A stretch of DNA of 33,372 nucleotides, from assembly GCA_030038475.1 (NCBI GenBank), contig JASHOU010000079.1:1-33372 (forward strand), given 5' to 3'. Each line of letters starts with the position of its first letter. The stretch's first letter is position 1. Source of the stretch: Terriglobales bacterium. Its GTDB lineage: Bacteria; Acidobacteriota; Terriglobia; Terriglobales; Acidobacteriaceae. Shown here piece by piece: positions 1 through 6,843 of this stretch. The notes beneath the pieces are model-generated. The model was given only the letters and a program-made list of their open reading frames with translations. It was not told the origin of the DNA and made no database searches. Made by a program: the position numbers and the translations under genes.

Positions 1-2
1 CT

Positions 3-209
3 GGCATGGCGAAGCAGGGAATCGAAGACATGCTGCTGCATATTCTGCCTTTCACGGCGGAACATGCTTTTCAGATGTTCGCTTTGCCTCGCCACCACCG
101 CGATCCGTTTGACCGCCAGATTATCGCGCAGGCATTGTGCGAAGACGTCCCCGTTGTAACTCCCGACCGCCAATTCACACGGTACGACAGCCTTAAGATC
201 ATGTGGTAG
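3..209 (+). CDS. PIN-domain (VapC-like) protein, C-terminal part only
   Basis: The reading frame is open to the left edge, so the N-terminal part lies outside the window. The visible 60-odd residues contain LPRHHRDPFDRQIIAQAL followed by VPVVTPDRQF, the C-terminal half of the PIN fold as found in VapC-type ribonuclease toxins. The Asp of HRDPFDR and the Asp of TPDRQF match the acidic residues that hold the metal in that family. A partner antitoxin gene would be expected upstream, outside the window. The Met at position 6 is probably internal rather than a start. Whether the gene is intact cannot be judged from this piece. Confidence 0.72.
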   Translation, partial: GMAKQGIEDMLLHILPFTAEHAFQMFALPRHHRDPFDRQIIAQALCEDVPVVTPDRQFTRYDSLKIMW

Positions 210-213
210 AGAG

Positions 214-1350
214 CTAGCTTCTCCACCTTAGCGTGACCGATCCCGTCATCGGGTGCCGGAACTCGCCGCCATTCTTCTTCATTTCAAGCATCGCGTTCTT
301 CAATCCGAAATACCACTTGGCGGGACGATCAGCGTCATCGATCAACATCAGATGCGGATTGTGTTTCAGACCTTCGGACTGAAGTTCCATCGTCCTGCGG
401 TCCTGCTCCACAAATTTTGCGAAAACAAACTTCAGCAACTGCGGTCCAAACGGAATCCAGCGAAACAAGTTCCACGCGGCCACCACATCGATGCGGCACT
501 GGCTGCGCGTAATGGGAGTCACAGTCGTCAGGCTTGAAAACCAGTATTTGCCCGCGCGAATAATTTCCGAGCGCCGGTTGGGCAGCACGAAGTCGATCGT
601 CGTAGTGATCGAATCGGCATCGGCGTAGAGCCGCAAAAGTTTGTAGGGCGCGCTGTTGGAGCTGGGTGTGTGCGCGCTCATGCGAAACCCGTAGGGGATG
701 GGTTCGAAGTTTTTCTGCTTCTCGTGAATCGAGTGCCGCGAGCGCCACCACCAAGCCTGGTGGACGAACGGACCGTGCGTCGGATCCATCAGGCCGATGA
801 TTCCGTGATCGACGGAGCAAGGCAGATCGGCGGTGAGATACGCGAGCTTGTAACGTTCGCTGAATTTCGGAATCTCCGGAGCGGGTATCGGAGCGGGCGC
901 GGGCTTCGAATACCCAGCTCCGGCCGGCGCGGGATCGGGAATGAAGACCCAGATAAAATCGTCGCGCTCTGCGCAAGGATAACTGCCGGCATAAATGCGA
1001 TCGACTTTCACATTCTGCTCCGGAACGAGCGACGGGATCAGCTTGCACTGGCCGGAGTGAGCATCGAATCTCCATCCGTGATACGAGCATTCAATCTCTT
1101 CGCCATCGAATTGCCCGCAGGAGAGCGGCATGCCGCGATGCGGACATGCGTCGCGCAGGGCAAACGGCTGCCTTTGCCGGTCGCGGCTTCGTCCAATAAC
1201 GAGCGGCTGTTCCAACAGTATGGCCCTGGTCAGGCGTCCGCGGCTAAGCTGATCGGCGGGCAACGCGCGGTACCAGAAGCCGAACAGCATGAGCGCATCC
1301 GGCGTCTGCGGCTGAAGCGGAAGATCTTCGGACGTTGAAAGCTCGGGCAT
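214..1350 (-). CDS. Rieske 2Fe-2S aromatic ring-hydroxylating oxygenase, alpha-subunit type
   Basis: This is a 378-residue protein with an N-terminal Rieske domain: Cys69-Pro-His71 and Cys88-Ser-Tyr-His91 are the four ligands of the [2Fe-2S] cluster. The catalytic half carries LMDPTHGPFVH (Asp189, His192, His197), the D-x2-H-x4-H pattern that binds the mononuclear iron. Length and layout fit single-component-type oxygenases such as vanillate O-demethylase or pheophorbide-a-oxygenase relatives; the substrate cannot be read from the sequence. A separate reductase is needed and none is nearby. The first nine residues are encoded by a 15-bp repeat (see 1335-1410), so Met21 (MLFGFWYRAL) is a reasonable alternative start. 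The next gene (ChaN-like) lies 73 bp upstream on the same strand. Confidence 0.9.
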   Translation of the reverse strand: MPELSTSEDLPLQPQTPDALMLFGFWYRALPADQLSRGRLTRAILLEQPLVIGRSRDRQRQPFALRDACPHRGMPLSCGQFDGEEIECSYHGWRFDAHSGQCKLIPSLVPEQNVKVDRIYAGSYPCAERDDFIWVFIPDPAPAGAGYSKPAPAPIPAPEIPKFSERYKLAYLTADLPCSVDHGIIGLMDPTHGPFVHQAWWWRSRHSIHEKQKNFEPIPYGFRMSAHTPSSNSAPYKLLRLYADADSITTTIDFVLPNRRSEIIRAGKYWFSSLTTVTPITRSQCRIDVVAAWNLFRWIPFGPQLLKFVFAKFVEQDRRTMELQSEGLKHNPHLMLIDDADRPAKWYFGLKNAMLEMKKNGGEFRHPMTGSVTLRWRS

Positions 1351-1410
1351 TGAAAGCTGAGGATAGCGTACAAACGCGAGCTTTCAAAGTTGCCGAGCTT
1401 GAAGGTTTCG
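1335..1410. repeat. Foldback repeat across the Rieske gene start
   Basis: Two 15-bp units beginning TTGAAAG (1335-1349 and 1350-1364) are followed by an inverted arm (GAGCTTTCAA at 1378-1387 and GAGCTTGAAG further on). The two arms could fold on each other. The Rieske gene's predicted start codon (1348-1350 on the minus strand) lies within this element. Confidence 0.6.
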
Positions 1411-1423
1411 GTGTTGCGTCTTG

Positions 1424-3109
1424 CTATCGCAGGCGGCTGCGCAGTTGGAAATAGGTTGCGCGCGCCACGCCCAGCTCTTCGATGTGAGCCAGGAATAGTT
1501 TGCGCAGAGCGGCGGTGGTAAGGCGGCCTTCAAGGTAGGCGTCGTAGAGATCGTTGCCAGTGAGACATCCGAGCTGTTCGACAACATATTCGTACTTGCG
1601 ACCGGTAAAAGCTGGAGCCGGGGCAAACGATTCGGCAGTGCAATCCGGCCTGCGAGAATTGAGCGCGCGATGTCGGGTGAGGAAGTCAAGAACCTCAACG
1701 GCATCGGCAAAGCGCAGCGAAGTCTGTTGTTCGAGATCCTCTCGCGTCACGTCGAACAGATCCGCCAGGTCGGCATCGCGCATTGCTGGACGCACCGGAT
1801 ACAAAATCCGCGATCCAAAAAAGGCGAGCGCGTGTTCCAGCACCGACGTGTAAAACGCGTTGTCGCGGTCGAGCGAAGTGGCCAACGTCGAACACGTTCC
1901 ATGTGCCCTGCCGTTTGAAAGATTCGGCAACCCGCGGCAAGCCTGATGAAGAAAACGAGTGGCATCTTCGGCCGAAGTCATCATGCGAAACTGGCGCACA
2001 TAGATGGCGTTGATCGGAGCCAGGTAAACACTGCCGCGCTCGCGCACTCGATGGACAAGAGAGCGCCGCTCTGCGCTGGTGAATCCTTTGCGCGACAACA
2101 GTCGGCGCAAGAGGGCATTTGAACTGCGCGAATATACCTCAGGCATAAGATCGACCAACAGCCGGGGCTGCGTCGTGTTGTGGGGTGAATACTGATTGAT
2201 GCCGAGGAAGCGCACCATGCCGTCGATCAGGTTATAGAAAGTCGGACCGAGATCGGGCGCGCTGTGGTCATGATCGCTGCGCCGCCAGCGATCGAGGCAG
2301 AGGCGGTAATTTTCGTACTTCTCGAGCGGCGTGGCATTAAAAACGCAGAGCACATGGTCGCGCTCGTTCTTGCGCACTTCCACCGCCTCGACGCGGTCGT
2401 GCTGTTCTCCGGCAGCGCGCCAGTAGAGCGCGTCAACATTTTGCAGAACGGTGAGTACCGGTTCTGAGAGCCGCTGCGCCAGCATGGCTGGCAGATGCTG
2501 CGGCGCAAGATGCGACTCGCCGAACAGAACAAGAATCAGAGCGTCGGAATGCCGGTGGCGAATCTCGGCAATCTTGTCGGCGGCATGGCGATCACGCGCT
2601 CCGATGCGGCGCAGATCTTCGCGCGGCATGCAATCCAGTCCATAGATAAACGAGCCATGCTCACGCGCGGCTGAGAGCAGTTCGTAAAACGGAGCCCACT
2701 CGTATCCCCAATCCAGATCGAAGCGAATGCGCTGGCGAAGTTCGTCTTCATCGATCTCGCGGCGCAACCATTCCTCCAGAATGTGTTGGTCGCGGGAAAA
2801 AATGGTCTCCACTCCGAGCGCTACCGGACGTTGGTGAAAATCGTAATCGCGCAGCAGCGCGGCTAAGTACCGCTGCGAGTTGGGCAGCGCGTGGTAGTCG
2901 CCCACCAGCACGATTCCAGCTTTGGCGATTTCGTAGCGAACGGCGCTTGGCGCCAGAACTCTCTGATACGAACGGTAGGCGTCGCGAAAGTCGCGCAGAT
3001 ACTTGCGCCCGGCGACCGGATCGATAGCGCGAATCTCACGCTCCACGCTGGCGATGGCCAGCAGTTGCGCTGCGCTGCGCCGCGATCGTAAGATGCCCGT
3101 GGTTGCCAT
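1424..3109 (-). CDS. ChaN-family (haem-binding uptake, Tiki-superfamily-like) protein with extra C-terminal region
   Basis: This is a 561-residue protein. Residues about 60-215 match the ChaN/EreA-like fold: LVGDYHALPNSQRYLAALL (Gly70, Asp71, His73), VALGVET (Glu101) and LFGESHLAP (Glu198, His200) are the conserved polar motifs. Known ChaN proteins bind haem and are lipoproteins of about 280 residues. This one has no signal peptide or lipobox and is twice as long. The C-terminal 340 residues have no motif I recognise; they contain LLVDLMPEVYSRSSNALLRR and end in a charged helical segment. It could be a cytoplasmic enzyme built on the ChaN scaffold; the activity is unknown. It may be co-transcribed with the Rieske gene 73 bp downstream. 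Confidence 0.82.
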   Translation of the reverse strand: MATTGILRSRRSAAQLLAIASVEREIRAIDPVAGRKYLRDFRDAYRSYQRVLAPSAVRYEIAKAGIVLVGDYHALPNSQRYLAALLRDYDFHQRPVALGVETIFSRDQHILEEWLRREIDEDELRQRIRFDLDWGYEWAPFYELLSAAREHGSFIYGLDCMPREDLRRIGARDRHAADKIAEIRHRHSDALILVLFGESHLAPQHLPAMLAQRLSEPVLTVLQNVDALYWRAAGEQHDRVEAVEVRKNERDHVLCVFNATPLEKYENYRLCLDRWRRSDHDHSAPDLGPTFYNLIDGMVRFLGINQYSPHNTTQPRLLVDLMPEVYSRSSNALLRRLLSRKGFTSAERRSLVHRVRERGSVYLAPINAIYVRQFRMMTSAEDATRFLHQACRGLPNLSNGRAHGTCSTLATSLDRDNAFYTSVLEHALAFFGSRILYPVRPAMRDADLADLFDVTREDLEQQTSLRFADAVEVLDFLTRHRALNSRRPDCTAESFAPAPAFTGRKYEYVVEQLGCLTGNDLYDAYLEGRLTTAALRKLFLAHIEELGVARATYFQLRSRLR

Positions 3110-3120
3110 GAATGCTTTGG

Positions 3121-3176
3121 TTAGTCGTTAGTCGCTAGTCGTTCGTCGTTGGTCGTCGGCCGTTCGCTTTTCGTTT
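3121..3176. repeat. Degenerate 7-bp tandem array
   Basis: Eight consecutive in-phase 7-mers occupy 3121-3176, beginning TTAGTCG TTAGTCG and decaying through TTCGTCG and TTGGTCG to TTCGTTT. The array sits just upstream of the ChaN-like gene's start codon, in the spacer shared with ubiX. The rest of the spacer (3177-3312) is AT-richer and has no gene. Confidence 0.75.
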
Positions 3177-3312
3177 TCAGTGCGCCGATGTTCGAAAACT
3201 ACAAATCAGAAAACTGCCAACTACAAATTTTCAAATTACAAATTCAATCGCCGCATCGCCTTGACTTGCTTCTGCCGCATCCCTATGCTCAGCTTTCGAG
3301 GCCGCGCATTGG

Positions 3313-3933
3313 ATGCCTCGCGGAGCGCCAATTTTGCTTTTCACGCCGCAAAACCTGACCGTCGCGACCACCGGCGCCAGTGGATCGATATTTCTCAAAC
3401 ACTTTTTACTTGCCGCCGAACGCGATTCTCGGGTAAAGACCGTAAACTTCATCGCCTCTGACAGCGGTTTGCGCGTCATGGCCGAGGAACTCGGCGTCGA
3501 AGGCCGCTCCGACCTTGTACGTCAAATCATCGGCGCGCCTTCGGGAAAAATTCAGCAGCAATCGAACACCGACATTGGCGCCAACGTCGCCAGCGGGTCA
3601 TATCCTTCCGATGCCATGGTCGTCCTCCCTTGCAGCGTCGGAACGCTTGGCCGCATCGCCAACGGCACCGCTTCGCGCCTCATCGAGCGCGCCGCCGATG
3701 TCAGCCTCAAGGAGCGTCGGCCGCTCGTGCTCTGCGTGCGCGAGACGCCGTTGAACAAAATCCACATTCGCAACCTGTCGCTGGCAGCCGACGCCGGCGC
3801 AACCATCTTTCCGATCATCCCGGCGTTTTATAACCATCCCCCCAGCCTTGATGCCATGGCGCAGGAATTTGCTAATCGTGTGCTGGCCCACATCGGACTG
3901 CCACAACCGGGCGCCTACCAGTGGAAAGGCTGA
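3313..3933 (+). CDS. ubiX: UbiX-type flavin prenyltransferase
   Basis: This is a 206-residue flavoprotein. The N-terminal VATTGASGSIF segment is the FMN-binding loop of the UbiX/Pad1 family. VVLPCSVGTLGRIANGTA and LVLCVRETPLNKIHIRNL are the family's conserved central and C-terminal motifs. The family joins dimethylallyl phosphate to reduced FMN to make the prenylated cofactor used by UbiD decarboxylases. Length matches the usual 190-210 residues. No ubiD is visible in the window. The start at 3313 leaves about ten residues before the first strand, as usual. It is transcribed away from the ChaN-like gene; the spacer between them holds a 7-bp array. Confidence 0.9.
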   Translation: MPRGAPILLFTPQNLTVATTGASGSIFLKHFLLAAERDSRVKTVNFIASDSGLRVMAEELGVEGRSDLVRQIIGAPSGKIQQQSNTDIGANVASGSYPSDAMVVLPCSVGTLGRIANGTASRLIERAADVSLKERRPLVLCVRETPLNKIHIRNLSLAADAGATIFPIIPAFYNHPPSLDAMAQEFANRVLAHIGLPQPGAYQWKG

Positions 3934-3940
3934 ATACGAA

Positions 3941-4043
3941 TTCTCAGTTGTCGGTTCTCAGTTCTCAGCAAAAACCATCGAACCCAAAAAGGGAGGGTTC
4001 ACTAGGAACTGGGAACTCACACGAAGAAATGAGAACTTCTTAA
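3941..4043. repeat. Foldback of 7-bp units after ubiX
   Basis: The left arm is four in-phase 7-mers at 3941-3968 (TTCTCAG, TTGTCGG, TTCTCAG, TTCTCAG). The right arm has complementary words GGAACTGGGAACTC (4005-4018) and ATGAGAACTTC (4030-4040). It lies 7 bp after the ubiX stop codon. Confidence 0.75.
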
Positions 4044-4072
4044 AAGATCGATGACTCTGGGTGGACTCGGGG

Positions 4073-4102
4073 AAAGCCGTTTCCTGCTTTGCAGGCTTTT
4101 TT
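4073..4102 (+). terminator. Possible intrinsic terminator downstream of ubiX
   Basis: CCTGC (4083-4087) pairs with GCAGG (4091-4095) around a TTT loop, followed by six T at 4097-4102. An alternative outer pairing AAAGCC/GGCTTT (4073-4078 with 4094-4099) uses the same bases. The stem is short, so this is moderate evidence only. Confidence 0.5.
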
Positions 4103-4239
4103 CAGTCTAGGGAAGGGGCAATAACGACGGTAGGTCTCTGGCGTTCATGTACTGCGAGTCGGACCTAAGTGCCATCGACTTTGTTTCCCTTGGTTTGCTG
4201 TTCGAGGTCCGCGCGCGTCAGCCGACTCCAAGGAAGGAG

Positions 4240-4267
4240 AACTGACAACTGATAACTGACAACGGAG
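4240..4267. repeat. 7-bp tandem array (AACTGAN)
   Basis: Four in-phase 7-mers: AACTGAC, AACTGAT, AACTGAC and AACGGAG. The last position varies. It is a single arm with no clear inverted partner nearby. It lies in the gene-free stretch 3934-4798, about 40 bp upstream of the promoter of the candidate RNA. Confidence 0.7.
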
Positions 4268-4309
4268 AGCCGCCCCTGTTGCTTCCCGTGGCACGCCTCC
4301 TCCGTGCCG

Positions 4310-4339
4310 TTGACTCGCGCCCTCGCTTTTTTGTACCCT
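4310..4339 (+). promoter_or_regulatory. Sigma-70-type promoter for the candidate small transcript
   Basis: A -35 TTGACT (4310-4315) and a -10 TACCCT (4334-4339) are separated by 18 bp. The predicted start is near 4346, a few bases before the extended Shine-Dalgarno sequence. The match is fair; it is supported mainly by the ribosome site and terminator that follow it. Confidence 0.45.
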
Positions 4340-4367
4340 GCAACTACACCGGAAAGGAGGTGGTCGG

Positions 4368-4424
4368 ATGACAAGTTCTGATTGTAGTCATAGTAGTAGA
4401 CCAGGTGAGGTGGCTGAGACTTAG
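4368..4424 (+). CDS. Putative 18-residue peptide in the candidate RNA
   Basis: The ATG at 4368 follows GGAAAGGAGGTGGTC (4351-4365 with the ATG 2 bp further), a match of almost the whole 16S rRNA 3' end, far longer than the usual 4-6 bases. The frame reads MTSSDCSHSSRPGEVAET and then stops at TAG (4422-4424). The codons (AGT, AGT, AGA) are richer in A/T than those of the neighbours. The ATG and its surroundings form a hairpin. This may be a leader peptide or a tiny real protein, or the frame may be accidental and the motif a ribosome- or rRNA-binding element. The spacing of 2-5 bp from the core AGGAGG is short but workable. Confidence 0.3.
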   Translation: MTSSDCSHSSRPGEVAET

Positions 4425-4657
4425 AGCGGTTGCTCTAAGGGGAGTTCCTGCGAACCCTTGGTCAGGGCGAACAGGGACATTCTCTCGCAAACCATCCGTG
4501 AGTAGGGCTGATTGAGTATCGTCTGATCCACCGGGCACAGGCTGTGTCTGGCACCGGAGTGAGCGAGGGGCCACGACGTACACCCCATCACGCCAAATGC
4601 GGCGCGCTGGGGACCCCGTTGAGTGACCACCTCAGTCAATCCCAAACAGTCCACCGG

Positions 4658-4698
4658 ACAGCCCGCAGGCTGAAAAAGCTTGCGGGCTGTTCTTTTTT
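4658..4698 (+). terminator. Strong intrinsic terminator
   Basis: ACAGCCCGCA (4658-4667) pairs with TGCGGGCTGT (4681-4690). The stem is extended inward by GGCT/AGCT (4668-4671 with 4677-4680) around an A-rich loop, and TCTTTTTT (4691-4698) follows. It ends the small transcript described above. The nearest plus-strand coding gene is ubiX, more than 700 bp upstream. Confidence 0.88.
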
Positions 4699-4798
4699 CG
4701 GGGGTCCGGCTCGCGTGGCCGAAACTTCTGCAGAGCATCAGGGAAATCGCCGCAAATCGTCGTAATTTTCCCCGATCCTTGATCGACTTCTGAAACTG

Positions 4799-5593
4799 CT
4801 AATAACGGCCCTGATTTGTCCACAGTCGAACCTTCTCCTCGACGGAAAACGACTGCCCCGGATTTTCCGCAAACTTCGATTCCAACTGGATGGTGTGAAC
4901 CTCCAGCGGCACGGTGACGTGGGAGCGGGTTCGCAGGAAAGCCCGGACAAAAAGCTCGCAGTAGCGTTCCAGACCCAAAACCTCAAACTGCACGGCGTGC
5001 ACCAGAGCATGGAACAAGGGGCGCGTGGTGATCTCCCCCTGGAAGACCACTACGTCTTCGAATGTTAGCGACGGCATTTGCGTCATATCGGGCAGGTTCT
5101 TGATTCCCATGGCTCGCGCCTCCATATAGAAAGCGGGGTTCGTCATCCGCTGTCCGACAAGGCTGACGATTCGAACCTGTTGCAGCAGCGTCGGAGAAAA
5201 AAAGGGCTCCATCAGTTGCCAACGATCCCGATCCAGCGGAACGCCGTTAGGCCGGAAGAGTTCGCGCTGCGCTCGCAGAAAATCGGCCACGAGAGCGATC
5301 GCCTTCTCGACCTTCGCCTCGTTCAACACCGGAGTATCCTGCTTGTCACCCGCACGCGAATCCGGCAACTGCCCGATAATGCTGTCGTAGTACTCATACA
5401 AAGCGCTGGCCGATGACCAGGCTTTGCGCAAAACATCGCGCTGCGCGTAGCGGGCGACGTCCTCCAGCGAATAACGAAGGCGCACACGATCGGTGGCACA
5501 TTGTGCGCTGAGCAATTCCAGTTGAGCGTGACGGAGTTCGGCGTTCATTTGCACGACAGCGCCGCGGCCGCCCGCGTCATCCGACAAAACCAT
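4799..5593 (-). CDS. Hypothetical protein with an HxxxH...E helix (metallopeptidase-like C-terminal half)
   Basis: I chose the start at 5593 (MVLSDDAGGRG) because AGGAG lies 8 bp before it; an upstream ATG at 5611 has no ribosome site. The protein is about 264 residues and has no signal peptide. The N-terminal half is helical and mentions no known motif. The C-terminal half contains RPLFHALVHAVQFEVLGLE (HALVH, His-x3-His) followed by VPLEVHTIQLESKF, a pattern seen in small uncharacterised zincin-like proteins where His-Glu-x-x-His and a later Glu bind metal. Here the usual Glu after the first His is Ala, so activity is uncertain. It is divergent from the TetR gene across an AT-rich, repeat-containing spacer, which suggests the regulator controls it. 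Confidence 0.72.
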   Translation of the reverse strand: MVLSDDAGGRGAVVQMNAELRHAQLELLSAQCATDRVRLRYSLEDVARYAQRDVLRKAWSSASALYEYYDSIIGQLPDSRAGDKQDTPVLNEAKVEKAIALVADFLRAQRELFRPNGVPLDRDRWQLMEPFFSPTLLQQVRIVSLVGQRMTNPAFYMEARAMGIKNLPDMTQMPSLTFEDVVVFQGEITTRPLFHALVHAVQFEVLGLERYCELFVRAFLRTRSHVTVPLEVHTIQLESKFAENPGQSFSVEEKVRLWTNQGRY

Positions 5594-5657
5594 CGATGGA
5601 CTCCTAAACATTGAAATCCCACCTGAAGAAAGGGGAGAGCTGTTAAAAGCGTCACAA

Positions 5658-5687
5658 ACTTTAACATCGTTAGTTTAACATTGTCAA
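5658..5687 (-). promoter_or_regulatory. Promoter for the minus-strand hypothetical gene
   Basis: Read on the minus strand, TTGACA (5682-5687) and TAAAGT (5658-5663) are separated by 18 bp. The -35 is a perfect match. Transcription would start near 5651 and reach the gene start at 5593 after a leader of about 60 nt. Confidence 0.45.
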
Positions 5688-5754
5688 CATAAATTCTAAA
5701 TTTGAAAATAACTTGCAATTAACATTAATATAATTAATAACATACCAGTAACAT
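5662..5754. promoter_or_regulatory. Cluster of six (T/C)AACAT words in the divergent spacer
   Basis: TAACAT or CAACAT begins at 5662, 5676, 5685, 5720, 5738 and 5749, all in the same orientation, in an unusually AT-rich spacer. The first two overlap or flank the minus-strand promoter. They could be binding sites for a regulator, possibly the adjacent TetR protein, or simply a by-product of the base composition. Confidence 0.3.
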
Positions 5755-5782
5755 TCGTTTGCTATCTGGACAATAATCCCCG

Positions 5783-5812
5783 TTGCTGACACACAGATAT
5801 TAGTTGTACAAT
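5783..5812 (+). promoter_or_regulatory. Promoter of the TetR gene with overlapping TTGTACAA palindrome
   Basis: TTGCTG (5783-5788) and TACAAT (5807-5812) are 18 bp apart; the -10 matches 5 of 6 bases. The perfect palindrome TTGTACAA (5804-5811) covers the -10, a usual place for an autorepressor site. Confidence 0.45.
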
Positions 5813-5843
5813 GTGAATCGAACAGGCGGAGGGCCGACCTAGA

Positions 5844-6395
5844 ATGCCGCCGATTCCCGATAAGAACCTTGAGGAGCGAATCCTTAAGGTCGCCCAGCGG
5901 TTGTGGCGGAACCGCGGCGAGAAGGGCTTAACGCTGCGCGCCGTAGCGCGTGAAGCCGGCACAACCACTCCGACCCTTTACAAACGATTTCGCAACAAGG
6001 AAGCCCTGCGCCTGGCGCTGGCCGAACGCTTCCGCGATGAGTTGTCAGGCGAGCTGTTTTCGTCTCCCACTATAGAGCAGATGCACCGGCGTTATTTGGC
6101 CTACGTCGAGGCGCATTCGCGTGAGTATGAATTGCTGCGTCAATCCTGGGGGCATTTTTTTTCGCGGCCGCGGCCGGTGCGCGCGTGGCTAATCGGACAA
6201 TTGGCGGAGCGTTTTGGCGGTCAACCCGAGCAATATGCCGTCGTATTTGACGTGCTCTTCCTGCTATGCCATGGCAGCTCCACTCTACTGATTGTCGCGC
6301 CGGACCAGGAGGTTCGCGCAGCCATTCGAGAAGAGTGCATCAAGGTCTGCGACAAGTTCCTGGAGAATGCAGCACTGCTTCGAGCGAGTCAGTAG
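5844..6395 (+). CDS. TetR/AcrR-family transcriptional regulator
   Basis: This is a 183-residue protein. Residues about 9-55 form the TetR DNA-binding domain: ILKVAQRLWRNRGEKGLTLR then AREAGTTTPTLYKRFRNKEA, the helix-turn-helix ending in the typical tyrosine-rich recognition helix. The C-terminal ligand domain is typical in size, and its ligand cannot be predicted. GGAGGG lies about 10 bp before the ATG. The gene is divergent from the hypothetical gene at 4799-5593; the spacer between them has the candidate operators listed here, so it probably controls itself and that neighbour. Confidence 0.92.
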   Translation: MPPIPDKNLEERILKVAQRLWRNRGEKGLTLRAVAREAGTTTPTLYKRFRNKEALRLALAERFRDELSGELFSSPTIEQMHRRYLAYVEAHSREYELLRQSWGHFFSRPRPVRAWLIGQLAERFGGQPEQYAVVFDVLFLLCHGSSTLLIVAPDQEVRAAIREECIKVCDKFLENAALLRASQ

Positions 6396-6488
6396 CCCGG
6401 TCATGCTAGCACGGGATTGTGCTCAGAGCGCGAATCGGCTGTGAGATTGCGTTGAAGAGATTGCCGTCCACTGCCGCTGCAACGATTT

Positions 6489-6812
6489 TCATTCTTTTTC
6501 GGCGGGAGCGAAAAAAACAAGGGCCTCCAACTCATCCTCAATATCGTAGAAGCGGTGTTCCATTTCCGCCGCGACATATAGGATTGAACCAGGACGCACC
6601 TCGGCGCTTTCCGATCCGATCTGCATGTGCGCGCGTCCGCGGATTACGTAGTACATTTCATCTTCACGATGCGGTTTTTGCGAATCCGTTCCGCCTCTCG
6701 GCAGCACATAGACGCCCGCACTCATCGCCGGAACGCGCAGAAATTCTAGATAGGATTTGTTTTCCTTGGCGCGAGCCAGAACGAGATCGTCAACATGGAA
6801 AAGGTGAGACAC
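6489..6812 (-). CDS. Small cupin-domain protein
   Basis: This is a 107-residue single-domain cupin. The first cupin motif is seen as HREDEMYYVIRGRAHMQIG and the second as PGSILYVAAEMEHRFYDIE. The His and Glu of HREDE and the His of MEHRF can bind a metal ion, as in mononuclear cupins. Such stand-alone cupins are dioxygenases, isomerases or ligand-binding proteins; the sequence does not decide between these. It is downstream of the minus-strand TetR gene at 6844-7488 with a spacer of only 31 bp, so the two are probably co-transcribed. The short spacer contains a 7-bp repeat array. Confidence 0.85.
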   Translation of the reverse strand: MSHLFHVDDLVLARAKENKSYLEFLRVPAMSAGVYVLPRGGTDSQKPHREDEMYYVIRGRAHMQIGSESAEVRPGSILYVAAEMEHRFYDIEDELEALVFFAPAEKE

Positions 6813-6820
6813 GACATTTC

Positions 6821-6841
6821 AGAACTGAGAACCGACAACTG
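6821..6841. repeat. Short 7-bp array
   Basis: Three in-phase 7-mers, AGAACTG, AGAACCG and ACAACTG, fill most of the 31-bp spacer between the TetR gene and the cupin gene. They resemble the arrays at 3941, 4240 and 28337. Confidence 0.6.
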
Positions 6842-6843
6842 AT

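Larger units (their letters stand above)
4346..4698 (+). ncRNA. Candidate structured RNA / riboregulator of unknown family
   Basis: A promoter at the left and a strong terminator at the right delimit a transcript of about 350 nt with no ordinary gene. Visible helices are: TGGTC/GACCA (4361-4365 with 4399-4403) enclosing ATGAC/GTCAT (4368-4372 with 4387-4391); AGAGC/GCTCT (4423-4427 with 4432-4436); a two-part hairpin with 4444-4450 paired to 4472-4478 and 4455-4458 to 4464-4467 around a symmetric CGAA/CGAA internal loop; and a 9-bp hairpin 4531-4539 with 4543-4551 (two G-T pairs). GAGGTGGTC (4358-4366) can pair perfectly with GACCACCTC (4625-4633), which would close the whole molecule and hide the ribosome site. 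I checked by eye for hallmarks of RNase P RNA, tmRNA, SRP RNA and 5S rRNA and saw none; 6S RNA is also not evident. The family is not recognised. Confidence 0.45.

Noticed and set aside
4340-4700. RNase P RNA, tmRNA, SRP RNA or 6S RNA
   Set aside because: Hallmark words of the first three were not found, and no tRNA-like end, tag frame or 6S-type bubble helix was recognised. This was by eye only.
4165-4798. Several 60-105-residue open frames on both strands
   Set aside because: They overlap the structured RNA and its terminator, carry no ribosome sites and have no family features, apart from the 18-codon frame listed.
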